64,000 bases of DNA, from the NCBI GenBank assembly GCA_003955985.1, contig CP033784.1, forward strand, positions 496,001-560,000, written 5' to 3'. Position 1 is the first letter of the stretch. Every line of letters starts with the position of its first letter. The notes beneath the pieces are model-generated. The model was not told the origin of the DNA and ran no database searches. It worked only from the letters and a program-made list of their open reading frames with translations. The position numbers and the translations under genes are program-made. The DNA comes from Corynebacterium jeikeium (lineage in GTDB: Bacteria > Actinomycetota > Actinomycetes > Mycobacteriales > Mycobacteriaceae). This document shows positions 17,947 to 27,511 of the stretch, in pieces.

Positions 17947-19641
17947 GTGGCTGTGGCCAAACAAAAGTCTTCCTCCAGTCACCGTGGATTAAAGATTTTC
18001 CTCGGCATCGTCCTCGGTATCTTCGCACTCTTCGGTGTGTTTTACGCTGTCGATTACGTGCTGAACAAGGACCATGTCCCGCGCGGGTCTACCGTCGCGG
18101 GGATTGACATCAGCACGCTGAGCGCGAATCACGCTGAGGCGAAGCTCGAAGAGCAGCTCGGTGATCTTTCCACTCACCCAGTGGCGTTGCGTGCCGGCGA
18201 ACGCACGGCGGAGGTTCTGCCCGAGGAGGCGGGGCTGAGCATCGACTGGGAGAAGACGGTCGCGCAGGCGGGCAAGCAGACGGCAAACCCAGTTACCTGG
18301 GTGCGCAGTTTCTTTACTACCCGTGAGCTGGATTTGGTCAGCGATATCGATAACTCTAAGTTCGAGCCGCAGGTCGACCGTCTCGTCGGCGAACTGACTA
18401 TTGCTCCCGTCGATGGTGAGGTCAAGCTTGTCGACGGCCGCGTGGAAACAACTCCACCGGTCATCGGCCAAGATGTCGACCGCAATGCGGTCAGCGGGGA
18501 TTTGGCCGCCAAGTGGTTGTCGCCGGAGGGCATCGATGTAGAGACCACCGCGCACGACCCGGCTATCGGTGAGGAGCAGGTCCGTGAGGCAGCTGAGGGA
18601 GAGGCCGCCGATGCGGTGTCGGGCCCCATTGTTGCCAAGGGCCGTGATGGCAAAGATGGTGTAATTCCGCCGGAGCGCATGGCTGAAATCATCAGCTTTG
18701 TGCCGCGCGACGGCGGATTGGCCGCTGATATCAATGTCGACCGCGCACGCGAGATCCTCGAGGAGGGGCTGGCTGCTTCCGAGGTTGATAAGCGCAATGC
18801 GTCGATACGCTTTAGCGGTGGTGCGCGTGAAGTGGTCCCCTCGGTTGATGGCGTGGCCGTGAAGTGGGATGAAACTATGAAGGACTTCGCCGAGCGTGTG
18901 ACTTCGACGGATAAGCGCGAGTTCGATGCGGTCTACGAGGACAAGCCCGCCACCTACACCACCGAACAAGCGGAAAGTGCCACCTTCGATGATGTCATTG
19001 GTGAGTTCACCACCGGTGGCTTCAGCTCGGCATCGGGAACAAACATTGCCCTGGTGTCGCAGATGGTCAACGGCGCATTCGTGGCGCCGGGCGATACATT
19101 CAGTCTGAACGGCTACACGGGTCCGCGCGGTACTGCGCAGGGTTTTGTCGAGTCGGGCATCATCCTCAACGGCCATGCGGATAAGGCTGTCGGTGGTGGC
19201 ATTAGCCAGTTCGCCACCACTTTGTACAATGCTTCGTACTTTGCGGGCATGGAGGATGTCGCGCACACCCCGCACAGTTACTACATTTCGCGTTACCCGG
19301 CCGGCCGTGAGGCGACGGTGTACGAGGGTGCAATCGACCTAGCGTTTAAGAACAGTTCCGACACTCCGATTCTTATCGAGGCCGTTACTACTGGTTCCGA
19401 CGTCACTGTGCGCATCAAGGGTGTGAAGAAGGTCAACGTCGAGTCCATCAATGGTGGCCGTTGGGCATACACGCAACCACAGCGTATGCAGGTCAGTGGC
19501 AGCTCTTGCCAGCCGTCGTCGGGTGCGCAGGGCTTCACCACTTCTGATACACGCGTTATTCGGGACCTCTCGGGCGCGGAAATCTCGCGTGAAACTCAGA
19601 CTACGGTTTATGACCCGCAGCCAATTGTGTCCTGTGGCTAG
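17947..19641 (+). CDS. VanW-family cell-envelope protein
   Basis: A 564-residue protein anchored by an N-terminal membrane helix (about residues 15-38). The outside part contains peptidoglycan-binding-like repeats of the type found before YkuD domains (about residues 40-330). A VanW domain lies at about residues 355-500, recognisable from FSLNGYTGPRGTAQGF, the GGGISQFATTLYNA block and HSYYISRYPAGREATV. VanW proteins are associated with the cell wall and glycopeptide clusters, but their reaction is not known. The start is the GTG at 17947, with a second GTG at 17953; neither has a strong ribosome-binding site. No terminator separates it from the acyltransferase gene 37 bases upstream. Confidence 0.85.
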   Translation: MAVAKQKSSSSHRGLKIFLGIVLGIFALFGVFYAVDYVLNKDHVPRGSTVAGIDISTLSANHAEAKLEEQLGDLSTHPVALRAGERTAEVLPEEAGLSIDWEKTVAQAGKQTANPVTWVRSFFTTRELDLVSDIDNSKFEPQVDRLVGELTIAPVDGEVKLVDGRVETTPPVIGQDVDRNAVSGDLAAKWLSPEGIDVETTAHDPAIGEEQVREAAEGEAADAVSGPIVAKGRDGKDGVIPPERMAEIISFVPRDGGLAADINVDRAREILEEGLAASEVDKRNASIRFSGGAREVVPSVDGVAVKWDETMKDFAERVTSTDKREFDAVYEDKPATYTTEQAESATFDDVIGEFTTGGFSSASGTNIALVSQMVNGAFVAPGDTFSLNGYTGPRGTAQGFVESGIILNGHADKAVGGGISQFATTLYNASYFAGMEDVAHTPHSYYISRYPAGREATVYEGAIDLAFKNSSDTPILIEAVTTGSDVTVRIKGVKKVNVESINGGRWAYTQPQRMQVSGSSCQPSSGAQGFTTSDTRVIRDLSGAEISRETQTTVYDPQPIVSCG

Positions 19642-19743
19642 TCTGGATTCGCCTGCGCGACCGGCTAAAGTAATACAGCATTGACAATGCAATAGTCCGC
19701 GATACCAAAACTCATAAAACCCCCAAGGAGTGGTCTAGCAACA

Positions 19744-21087
19744 ATGGCACGTCTTTTCGGAACTGATGGCGTCCGCGGTTTGGCGAATAAGACTCTGACC
19801 GCACCGCTGGCAATGCGGCTGGGTGCTGCTGCGGCCACTGTGCTGACTAGCGGCACGAATCCGTCGGGGCGTCGTCCCCTGGCCATTGTTGGCCGCGATC
19901 CGCGTGTCTCCGGTGAGATGCTCGCCGCAGCGCTGTCTGCCGGCATGGCTTCCCAGGGCGTCGACGTTTTGCGTGTCGGCGTGCTGCCCACTCCGGCTGT
20001 CGCTTTCCTCACCGACGACTACGGTGCCGACATGGGTGTGATGATTTCGGCTTCTCACAACCCCATGCCGGACAACGGCATCAAGTTCTTCGCCGCGGGC
20101 GGCACCAAGCTTGACGACGCGGTGGAGAAGGAAATCGAACACGCTCTCCACAACCTGCCGGAGACCGGCCCCACGGGCACCGGAGTGGGGCGTGTCATCG
20201 AGGAGGCCCCAGACGGGCTCGACCGCTACCTGTTCCACCTCTCCCGTGCGGTCAGCACCAAGCTCGACGGCATTCGCGTCGTAGTGGATTGTGCAAATGG
20301 TGCTGCTTCGCAGGCCGCCCCCATGGCGTACGCGGCCGCCGGTGCCGACGTCGTCGCTATTCATGACAAGCCGAACTCCTACAACATCAACGACAACTGC
20401 GGTTCCACCCACATTGAGGTTTTGCGCGCGGCAGTGCTGGAGCACGGCGCGGATCTGGGTCTGGCTCACGATGGCGATGCCGACCGCTGCCTGGCTGTGG
20501 ACTCGCAGGGCAACATCGTCGATGGTGACCAAATCATGGCCATCCTGGCCGTCGCCATGAAGGAAGAGGGGCTACTGCACCACAACACGCTGGTGGCCAC
20601 TGTGATGAGTAACCTCGGCCTCAAGCTGGCGATGGAGGAAAACGATATCGCCCTGCGTACCACCAAGGTCGGCGACCGCTACGTGCTGGCAGATTTGAAC
20701 GCCGGCGGTTACTCGCTCGGCGGTGAGCAGTCGGGGCATGTGGTCATTCCGGATCACGCCACCACTGGTGACGGCACCCTCACCGGTCTGTACCTCATGG
20801 CGCGGATGGCACGCACCGGTAAGTCTCTGGCTGAGCTGGCCTCCGTAATGAAGGTGCTGCCGCAGACTCTTATCAACGTGCCGGTGTCCAACAAGGCCGC
20901 AATTCTGGAGTCTGATGAGGTCAAGGCCGCCATCGATGCAGCCGAGGAGAAGCTGGGTTCCACCGGTCGCGTGCTGTTGCGCCCGTCCGGCACCGAGGAG
21001 CTCTTCCGCGTCATGGTGGAGGCCGCCGATGCGGAATCGGCCCGCAAGATTGCCGGGGAGTTAGCTGCGGTTGTGGCCGCAGTCTAG
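19744..21087 (+). CDS. glmM: Phosphoglucosamine mutase
   Basis: GlmM converts glucosamine-6-phosphate to glucosamine-1-phosphate on the way to UDP-GlcNAc for peptidoglycan. The N-terminus [10 protein letters not shown], the phosphoserine loop ISASHNP (about residues 101-107), the metal-binding DGDADRC and the C-terminal phosphate-binding [12 protein letters not shown] are all present. At 447 aa it has normal length. AAGGAG lies upstream. The genes for the preceding step (glmS, at 30.4 kb) and for the whole mevalonate route follow; idi starts 16 bases after the stop. Confidence 0.97.
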   Translation: MARLFGTDGVRGLANKTLTAPLAMRLGAAAATVLTSGTNPSGRRPLAIVGRDPRVSGEMLAAALSAGMASQGVDVLRVGVLPTPAVAFLTDDYGADMGVMISASHNPMPDNGIKFFAAGGTKLDDAVEKEIEHALHNLPETGPTGTGVGRVIEEAPDGLDRYLFHLSRAVSTKLDGIRVVVDCANGAASQAAPMAYAAAGADVVAIHDKPNSYNINDNCGSTHIEVLRAAVLEHGADLGLAHDGDADRCLAVDSQGNIVDGDQIMAILAVAMKEEGLLHHNTLVATVMSNLGLKLAMEENDIALRTTKVGDRYVLADLNAGGYSLGGEQSGHVVIPDHATTGDGTLTGLYLMARMARTGKSLAELASVMKVLPQTLINVPVSNKAAILESDEVKAAIDAAEEKLGSTGRVLLRPSGTEELFRVMVEAADAESARKIAGELAAVVAAV

Positions 21088-21103
21088 AGTCAGGAGTGTG
21101 GAA

Positions 21104-21760
21104 ATGAATGACGCGCCAGAGGACATTAAAGCCCGCTTTGCCCCGGGTGAAGCCGACATCCAGGTAGAGGTGGTCGATCGTGACGGTCGGGTTCTCGGTA
21201 CCGTCGGCAAGCTTGAAGCACACGTTCCGCCGGGAATTTTGCACCGTGCTTTTTCTCTTTTCCTCTTCGATGAGCAGGGACGCATGCTGCTGCAGCGCCG
21301 TGCGGAGTCGAAGTATCACTCACCACTGCTACTGACGAATGCGACCTGCTCGCACCCACTGCCGGGGGAGCCGGTGGCCGATGCCGTTGAGCGTCGTGCG
21401 AAGGAAGAGCTCGGTGCGGATGTCTCCCAGTTGGAGGAAATCGGCATTGTTATCTACCAGGTCATCGATGATCGTTCGGGATTGGCGGAGCACGAGTACA
21501 ACCACGTGTACGCCGGCATCGTCGATCCGAAGTCGGTGGATATCAACCCCGATGAGGTCGATGAAGTGGTGTACGTGACTCCGCAGGAACTCGCAGAACG
21601 TCGCGCGAACGAACCGATGACGGAGTGGTTTAACCACGTCTGGGGTGTTGGGGCGGAGAAGTTCTCCAAGTACGGTTTCGACATTGCGGGTGTGCCGGGT
21701 ATCCATGGCCCAGCGGAGGCGCAGGCTGCCGCGCAGTCGGTTTCGGAAAAGGATGTGTAG
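21104..21760 (+). CDS. idi: Isopentenyl-diphosphate delta-isomerase, type 1 (Nudix)
   Basis: Interconverts IPP and DMAPP, an essential step when isoprenoids come from mevalonate. The type 1 features are visible: LLQRRAESKYHSPLLLTNATCSHP with the active-site Cys, PGEPVADAVERRAKEELG (Nudix-like helix), and EHEYNHVY with the metal-binding Glu. ATG at 21104 is chosen because CAGGAG lies seven bases upstream; longer in-frame starts overlap the ribosome-binding site. At 218 aa it is slightly long, with a C-terminal Ala-rich tail. It is the first gene of the mevalonate cluster and nearly touches the next kinase. Confidence 0.93.
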   Translation: MNDAPEDIKARFAPGEADIQVEVVDRDGRVLGTVGKLEAHVPPGILHRAFSLFLFDEQGRMLLQRRAESKYHSPLLLTNATCSHPLPGEPVADAVERRAKEELGADVSQLEEIGIVIYQVIDDRSGLAEHEYNHVYAGIVDPKSVDINPDEVDEVVYVTPQELAERRANEPMTEWFNHVWGVGAEKFSKYGFDIAGVPGIHGPAEAQAAAQSVSEKDV

Positions 21761-21764
21761 CTTC

Positions 21765-22790
21765 GTGACCAGCGTAGAAAACGCCAGCGTCGACGACTTT
21801 GGCCTCGACAAGTCCGAGGAATTGGAGACCGGGGAGTTCTATGCCCTGGCCAATGAACAGGGTGCCGCATTCGGTGAAGGCCATGCCAAGTCGATTTTGT
21901 TGGGTGAGCACTCTGTCGTCTACGGCAAGCCGGCTATCGCACTGCCGGTGACGTCGCTGCGCACGATGGCGTGGATTGACCGCGTGGAGGATTCTCCCGT
22001 CCTGTTTTCCATGGACGGCGAGGTCATCGACATCGACGAGCTGCCGGAGCGCTTTGCCTCCATCGCCGCTGCACTCCGCGCTGGCCTGCGCACCTTCGGT
22101 ATTCCCGAACGCGACCTGCTGGTTCGTCTCCGCTCCGGTATCCCACCCGCTGCAGGGCTGGGTGGTTCTGCCGCAGTGGCACATGCGCTTATCGACGCAG
22201 TGCGTGACCTCGCCGATGGCACTCTGACCGAGCGTCAGCGCTTTGACCTGGTGCAGGAAGCTGAGCGTCTGGCGCACGGTAACCCCTCTGGCCTGGATGC
22301 CACGGTTGCCCGCGCATCGCGTCCGGTTTACTTCAAGCAGGGTGAGTTCCATCCGCTGAAGGTGGCCAAGAAGATGTGGCTAGTGCTGGGGGATACCGGT
22401 GTGCGTGGTTCGACGTCGCTGGCCGTTGCCCGCGTGCGTGGTTTCGTCGATTCCCACCGAGTCCACGGCCAAGAGTTGCTGGACCACTTGGGGCAGCTGG
22501 CCGATGGCGCGGTGCACAACCTGGCCAAGGGCGATTTTGCCCGTCTGGGGCATCGCATGGACTCGGCGCAGGAAGCGCTAGAGGAACTAGGTGTTGGGCA
22601 TGAGTCCATCACCGATCTCGTCACTGCCGCCCGACTGGCAGGTGCCCACGGGGCAAAGCTCACTGGTGCCGGTTGCGGTGGCTGTGTGATGGCGCTGGCA
22701 GAGTCCGCCGATCACGCGGAACTGATTAGCCATGCCATGATGGGCGCCAATGCCGTTGCTACTTGGACTGTGGAGGTAAATCCCTCGTGA
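21765..22790 (+). CDS. mvk: Mevalonate kinase
   Basis: Phosphorylates mevalonate to 5-phosphomevalonate in the cytosol. It is a GHMP kinase: the N-terminal GEGHAKSILLGEHSVVYGKPAIALP motif is the mevalonate-kinase form. PPAAGLGGSAAVAHAL is the ATP-binding loop. The C-terminal GAKLTGAGCGGCVMAL is the third GHMP motif. GTG at 21765 gives 341 residues and sits eleven bases after AAAAGGA; ATG at 21753 inside the idi end is a possible alternative. It overlaps mvaD by four bases (GTGA), so the two are translationally coupled. With mvaD and the next kinase it forms the lower mevalonate pathway. Confidence 0.94.
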   Translation: MTSVENASVDDFGLDKSEELETGEFYALANEQGAAFGEGHAKSILLGEHSVVYGKPAIALPVTSLRTMAWIDRVEDSPVLFSMDGEVIDIDELPERFASIAAALRAGLRTFGIPERDLLVRLRSGIPPAAGLGGSAAVAHALIDAVRDLADGTLTERQRFDLVQEAERLAHGNPSGLDATVARASRPVYFKQGEFHPLKVAKKMWLVLGDTGVRGSTSLAVARVRGFVDSHRVHGQELLDHLGQLADGAVHNLAKGDFARLGHRMDSAQEALEELGVGHESITDLVTAARLAGAHGAKLTGAGCGGCVMALAESADHAELISHAMMGANAVATWTVEVNPS

Positions 22791-23764
22791 CCACGACCGC
22801 TACCGCCGTCGCTCATCCCAACATCGCCCTGATTAAATACTGGGGCAAGCGCGATGAGGCCGTGCAGCTACCGGCCACAGGTTCGCTGTCCCTTACTCTG
22901 GGCATCGCTCCGACGACGACCACGGTGTCGCTTATCGACGATCCCAGCGTCACCGCCGACTCGGGCACTCTGAACGGCCAGGAGATGGTGGGCAAGGACC
23001 TCTCCCGTGTCCAGAAGTTTTTGGATTTGGTCCGCGAGCGTGCGGGCAGCACTAGCTTCGCAGAGGTGACCAGCACCAACGAGATTCCGACGGGTGCGGG
23101 TCTGGCTTCGTCCGCGTCGGGTTTTGGCGCTCTCGCGCTGGCCGCGGCGAAGGCCTACGGCCTGGACTACACCCCGGAACAGCTCTCGGCTCTGGCCCGT
23201 CGCGGTTCGGGCTCGGCCTGTCGCTCTATTTTCGGCGGCCTCGTTGAGTGGCTGCCCGGCGATGACGATGCTTCCAGCCACGCAGTGGCTCTGCCGGATT
23301 CCGGCCTGGACCTCTCCCTGGTCGTGGCGGTTTTGGCCCCGGGGCGCAAGAAGATTGACAGCCGTGCCGCCATGCGTCGCACGGTCGAGACATCACCGTT
23401 CTTCCCGGCCTGGGTGGAGCAGGTGCCCCGCGATATCGAGGACATGAAGGCCGCCATCGCCGCTGCGGACTTCACGGCGGTCGGCGAGCTTGCCGAGGCC
23501 AACGCCATGCGCATGCACGCCACTATGCTGGGGGCTCTTCCTCCGGTGCGGTACTGGAATCCGGATTCGGTGGCGGCTCTCGATCTCGTCGCTACGCTGC
23601 GTGACGAGGGCACCGAGTGCTACGCCACCATGGATGCCGGGCCGAACGTGAAGGTGCTGTGCCGCAGCGGCGATGCCGAGACCATCGCGGATCGTTTCCG
23701 CGCAGAGTTCGAGGATATTGACGTGCTGGTTTCCGGCTCCGGCCCCGGCGCTTACCTGGTGTAG
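22787..23764 (+). CDS. mvaD: Diphosphomevalonate decarboxylase
   Basis: Converts 5-diphosphomevalonate to IPP with ATP hydrolysis and loss of CO2. The family-specific start AHPNIALIKYWGKRD is at residues 9-23. The ATP loop region reads PTGAGLASSASGFGALALA, and the ARRGSGSACRSIFGG motif with FGG and WLPG is diagnostic. At 325 aa the length is normal. The start is the GTG overlapping the mevalonate kinase stop. The position between the two mevalonate kinases matches the gene order known from streptococcal and Streptomyces mevalonate clusters. Confidence 0.96.
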   Translation: MTTTATAVAHPNIALIKYWGKRDEAVQLPATGSLSLTLGIAPTTTTVSLIDDPSVTADSGTLNGQEMVGKDLSRVQKFLDLVRERAGSTSFAEVTSTNEIPTGAGLASSASGFGALALAAAKAYGLDYTPEQLSALARRGSGSACRSIFGGLVEWLPGDDDASSHAVALPDSGLDLSLVVAVLAPGRKKIDSRAAMRRTVETSPFFPAWVEQVPRDIEDMKAAIAAADFTAVGELAEANAMRMHATMLGALPPVRYWNPDSVAALDLVATLRDEGTECYATMDAGPNVKVLCRSGDAETIADRFRAEFEDIDVLVSGSGPGAYLV

Positions 23765-23776
23765 CTGGGGGAGTAG

Positions 23777-24874
23777 TTGAGCAACGCTAAAGGCGGACCT
23801 ATCGAAGGCGAGTCCATCGGCCGTGGCTGCGGCAAGCTGTACCTCACTGGTGAGTATGCGGTGATGGATGTCGAGGGGCTGGCCGTCATCGCAGGAGTCG
23901 ACCGCTATGTGACAGTTCGGTGCCGCGATGCCGAACCATCGCAGCCGGTCTCTCGCGTGTACTCCAGCTATTACGGCCCGCAGGGGCGCGTCATTGATAT
24001 CGATGCACCAGATGACATCGCTACCCATACGATTTCCCTGGTCTATCGCATTGCTGCGGGCGAGTTGGAAAACACCCCAGAGCGCCCCATAAATATCGTC
24101 ATTGAATCAGACCTCGATGACGCCGACAGTGGTGCGAAGTATGGCCTGGGATCCTCCGGGGCTGTCGCTGTGGCTGTAACTCGTGCGCTGGGGACGCACC
24201 TGGGTCTGGAGCTGGATTCACTGGACGTGTACAAGATTGCGATGGTGGCCACGCTTCTGGCTGGTGCAGCTGGTTCCGGCGGCGATATCGCGTGCTCCGC
24301 GCACGGCGGGGTGGTGCTCTATCGCCGGCCGAATCCGACGGCGCTCGCAGAGCTCGTGGCGGCTGATCCTGTCGCTGCCGTGGCGGCACCGTGGCCGAAT
24401 CTTCGCATTGACGCCCGCACCGACCTCGGTGGGCTACAACTGTTGGTCGGCTGGACGGGCAGTCCGGTGAAGACGGACTCGCAGTTGAAGAAGGCCGGTG
24501 GCGCAGACCGTGATTTTGTGCGCGGGGTCTCGTCGATAAGCGAAAGACTCTGGCAGGCGCTTGCCGACGGCGACCACACCGCGGCGTTTGCCTGCCTGCG
24601 TGAGAATCGGACGCTGCTGCAGGACTATGAGCGTGAGCGTGCTGTATGCATCGAGACGGAGAAACTGAAAGCGCTCGCCGACATCGCCGATGGCGCGGGG
24701 GCCGCGGGCAAGAGCAGCGGCTCCGGTGGTGGTGACTGCGGAATCGCGCTGGTGGGAGTCTCAGATGGTGTCGATGCTGAGAGTTCGACCCGAGAGACTG
24801 CCGCGGACATCACCGCGCGCTGGCAAGCAGCTGGCATCCGGCCGTTGCCGCTGAAGCTGGCCGCTCAACTTTGA
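23777..24874 (+). CDS. mvaK2: Phosphomevalonate kinase
   Basis: Phosphorylates 5-phosphomevalonate to the diphosphate. GHMP-kinase features: an N-terminal GRGCGKLYLTGEYAVMDV motif, KYGLGSSGAVAVAVTRALG as the ATP loop, and GGDCGIALV near the C-terminus (GHMP motif 3). At 365 aa it matches bacterial phosphomevalonate kinases. The start is a TTG at 23777 with GGGGGAG just upstream; no better in-frame start exists, as the conserved motif begins by residue 15. It lies 12 bases after mvaD and 93 bases before the HMG-CoA reductase gene. Confidence 0.93.
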   Translation: MSNAKGGPIEGESIGRGCGKLYLTGEYAVMDVEGLAVIAGVDRYVTVRCRDAEPSQPVSRVYSSYYGPQGRVIDIDAPDDIATHTISLVYRIAAGELENTPERPINIVIESDLDDADSGAKYGLGSSGAVAVAVTRALGTHLGLELDSLDVYKIAMVATLLAGAAGSGGDIACSAHGGVVLYRRPNPTALAELVAADPVAAVAAPWPNLRIDARTDLGGLQLLVGWTGSPVKTDSQLKKAGGADRDFVRGVSSISERLWQALADGDHTAAFACLRENRTLLQDYERERAVCIETEKLKALADIADGAGAAGKSSGSGGGDCGIALVGVSDGVDAESSTRETAADITARWQAAGIRPLPLKLAAQL

Positions 24875-24967
24875 CCACAATTTTTAGACCGTAGAATTTA
24901 AGACAGCTGGAATTTACAGAAGCTGGGAACCGAAGCTGCATGCAGCTAGAAAGGGTCGCATAGGACA

Positions 24968-26023
24968 ATGGCTGAAAAGAGCTCGCACGACCTGGAATAT
25001 GCACACGTACCGCTGAGCTGGATTGGTCCGGTGCGCATTAGTGGCAACGTCATGAATGACGAGGTGAAGATTCCGCTGGCGACTTACGAGACCCCGCTGT
25101 GGCCGTCGTGTGGTCGCGGTGCGAAGGTCTCCCGCATGATCGAAGGTGGCATTACCTGCACTTTCGTCGGTGAGAAGATGACCCGATCGGTGATTTTCAC
25201 TCTCGACTCGGCAGCGGATGCCGTCATTGCGCGCGACAACATCCTGTCTCGTTATGACGAGCTGAAGAAGGTCGTGGAGTCCTCCTCGCGTTTTGCCAAG
25301 CTGGTAGATATTCACTTCCAGATCGCATCGCGTCTTCTCTTTGTCCGCTTTGACTTCTTCTCCGGTGATGCCTCGGGCCACAACATGGCCACGCTGGCGT
25401 CTGAGCGTTTGATGTCCTACCTGATGGAGCAGATGCCAGAGTTGGGCTATGGCTCCATCTCGGGCAACTACTGCACCGATAAGAAGACCTCCGCAGTCAA
25501 TGGCATTCTGGGCCGCGGTAAGTACGTAATCGCCGAGGCCGTCATTCCGGAGCCGGTTGTCCGCGAGCGTCTGCGCACAACTGCCAAGCGCCTGGCTGAG
25601 CTCAACGAACGCAAGAACCTCGTCGGCTCCATCATGGCCGGTTCGCTGCGCAGCGGTAATGCGCACTACGCCAATATGCTGCTGGGCTTTTACCTCGCTA
25701 CCGGTCAGGACGCTGCGAATATCGTCGAAGGCTCGCAGGGGCTGACGCAGGTAGAGGCGCTTGACGACGGCTCCGTGCGCTTTAGCTGCACCCTGCCACA
25801 TTTGATCGTCGGTTCCGTGGGCAACGGCAAGGGCTTGGACTTCGTGGAGAAGAATCTCACAGCGCTGGGCTGCAAGGAGGACCGTGAGCCGGGCGAGAAT
25901 GCCCGTCGTCTAGCAGCGTGCTGCGCGGCAATCGTCTGGTGTGGTGAGCTTTCCCTGCTCGCGGCACAGACGAACCCGGGGGAGCTGATGGAGGCGCACG
26001 TTTCTATCGAGCGTGCGAAGTAG
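24968..26023 (+). CDS. mvaA: HMG-CoA reductase, class I-like
   Basis: Reduces HMG-CoA to mevalonate, the committed step. The four catalytic residues can be placed: Glu59 (MIEGGI), Lys172 or Lys173 (NYCTDKKTSAVN), Asp248 (GQDAAN) and His344 near the C-terminus (MEAHVSIER). The dinucleotide-binding GDASGHNM is at 133-140. NYCTDKK and GRGKYVIAEAVIP are of the class I type found in archaea and streptomycetes, so NADPH use is likely. At 351 aa it is the compact soluble catalytic domain, without membrane anchor. ATG at 24968 is preceded by AGAAAGG. A 197-base gap before mvaS probably contains another promoter. Confidence 0.95.
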   Translation: MAEKSSHDLEYAHVPLSWIGPVRISGNVMNDEVKIPLATYETPLWPSCGRGAKVSRMIEGGITCTFVGEKMTRSVIFTLDSAADAVIARDNILSRYDELKKVVESSSRFAKLVDIHFQIASRLLFVRFDFFSGDASGHNMATLASERLMSYLMEQMPELGYGSISGNYCTDKKTSAVNGILGRGKYVIAEAVIPEPVVRERLRTTAKRLAELNERKNLVGSIMAGSLRSGNAHYANMLLGFYLATGQDAANIVEGSQGLTQVEALDDGSVRFSCTLPHLIVGSVGNGKGLDFVEKNLTALGCKEDREPGENARRLAACCAAIVWCGELSLLAAQTNPGELMEAHVSIERAK

Positions 26024-26220
26024 TGCTTTGCAACAATTCGCAAAACCTAAGACAAATCTCAGGTAAACGCGCTAGATTTCTGTAGTAGGCAATTAACATT
26101 TTGTGGGCAAAATCTCCCGTGGTCTGATGACTGCTCTGATGGTCGCTCTGATGACATGGGGGATGTTTCGTTGCCCGTTATTTCTTAAAAATCTGTAGAG
26201 GTAGTGAAGGCACGGTTTTG

Positions 26221-27411
26221 ATGACAACAAGCAATGTGACCCCGATCGGTATTGATGACATCGCCTTTGCGACGGGTTCGTACTGCATTGACCTCGCCGA
26301 TATTGCGCCCCGACTCGGAGCGGAACCGGCAAAGTACCACAAGGGCCTGGGGCAGGAACGCTCCAGCGTGGTTGCCTCTGATGAAGATCCGGTGACGATG
26401 GCCGCGGCCGCGGTGAAGAAGATCGTTGACCGCCACGGTATCGACGGCGTGCGCACCATCATGTTCGCCACTGAGACCGGTATCGACCAGTCGAAGGCCG
26501 CTGCTGTCTATGTCCACGAGCTGGTCGGTCTTGACCCGCACGCGCGATCTGTCGAGCTGAAGCAGGCTTGCTACTCCGGTACCGCGGCGCTGCAGTTCGC
26601 GTGCGCTTTGGTGGCCCGCAATCCGGAGGAGAAGGTCATCGTTGTCGCCTCCGACATTGCCCGCTATGACCTGGACTCCGCTGCGGAGCCGACCCAGGGC
26701 GCAGGTGCTGTAGCCATGCTGGTGACCGCTAATCCGCGCATCCTGGCTATCGATGCGGCTTCGGGCGTCTTTACCCGCGAAGTTATGGACTTCTGGCGGC
26801 CGAACCACCGCAGCCAGGCGTTGGTGGAGGGCAAGCTCTCTATTAGCGCTTACATTGACGCTGTTCAGGGTGCTTATGAGGACTACCGTGCCCGCGGCGG
26901 CGTGGACTTCAGCGAGATTGACTACTTCAGCTACCACCAGCCGTTTACCAAGATGGCCTACAAGGCGCACCGGCAGCTTTCGGCCAATAACGGTGTGGAG
27001 CTCACCGCAGAGGATGAGGCCCGCCAGCTCGGCCCAACCACTGAGTACAACCGCATCATCGGTAACTCCTACACCGCATCGGCCTACTTCGGCCTGCTCT
27101 CGCTGCTGGACACCGAGAAGGACCTGGCTGGTAAGAAGGTCGCTGTTGTCTCCTATGGTTCCGGCTCGGTTGCTGAGTTCCTCACCGGCAATGTGGTCGA
27201 GGGCTACGAGTCCCAGCTGCGCGCCGCAGATAATGCGCGTGAACTGGCTGAACGCGTGAAGCTCGATGATCCGACCTACTACCGCCACGCTCAGGTGACG
27301 CATGAAGATCCGGGTGAGTACTCCAACCTGGGAGACGACGCCCTGATTGGCACCGGCCCATTCAGCTTCACCGGTGTTGAGGGGTGTAAGCGCATCTACC
27401 GCGCTCGTTAG
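26221..27411 (+). CDS. mvaS: HMG-CoA synthase
   Basis: Condenses acetyl-CoA with acetoacetyl-CoA to HMG-CoA. The acetylated cysteine is Cys117 (LKQACYSGTAAL), the general base is Glu85 (ATETGIDQSK), and His about 239 sits in YFSYHQPFTKMAYKA. At 396 aa it has normal bacterial length, and GNSYTASAYFGLLSLL is the typical C-terminal block. The TTG three bases before the ATG is unlikely to be used. It is the last gene of the mevalonate cluster; no acetoacetyl-CoA thiolase is present in the window. The next gene downstream belongs to the unassigned three-gene operon, which has its own promoter block. Confidence 0.96.
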   Translation: MTTSNVTPIGIDDIAFATGSYCIDLADIAPRLGAEPAKYHKGLGQERSSVVASDEDPVTMAAAAVKKIVDRHGIDGVRTIMFATETGIDQSKAAAVYVHELVGLDPHARSVELKQACYSGTAALQFACALVARNPEEKVIVVASDIARYDLDSAAEPTQGAGAVAMLVTANPRILAIDAASGVFTREVMDFWRPNHRSQALVEGKLSISAYIDAVQGAYEDYRARGGVDFSEIDYFSYHQPFTKMAYKAHRQLSANNGVELTAEDEARQLGPTTEYNRIIGNSYTASAYFGLLSLLDTEKDLAGKKVAVVSYGSGSVAEFLTGNVVEGYESQLRAADNARELAERVKLDDPTYYRHAQVTHEDPGEYSNLGDDALIGTGPFSFTGVEGCKRIYRAR

Positions 27412-27442
27412 CCCCCGGGGGCACCCGCGCTAGTACTTAGAC

Positions 27443-27500
27443 GGAACCGAATCCTCTTTTTTCGCGCCTAACAGTAATAAGAACTGTTTTTCGCGGGGAA
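27443..27500 (+). promoter_or_regulatory. Second copy of the esxBA upstream block
   Basis: GGAACCGAATC (27443-27453), four variable bases, TTTTTCGCGCC (27458-27468), one variable base and AACA (27470-27473) match 13634-13664 in sequence and spacing. GTTTTT, CGCGGG and GAAG follow in both. The distance to the start codon here is 69 bases. It begins 31 bases after the mvaS stop, so it marks the operon as independent of the mevalonate genes. Confidence 0.6.
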
Positions 27501-27511
27501 GGGGATTTTTC

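Noticed and set aside
17989..19275. A 428-residue open frame antisense to the VanW gene
   Set aside because: It is the mirror of a real gene with strong codon bias; no start signal and no recognisable domain.
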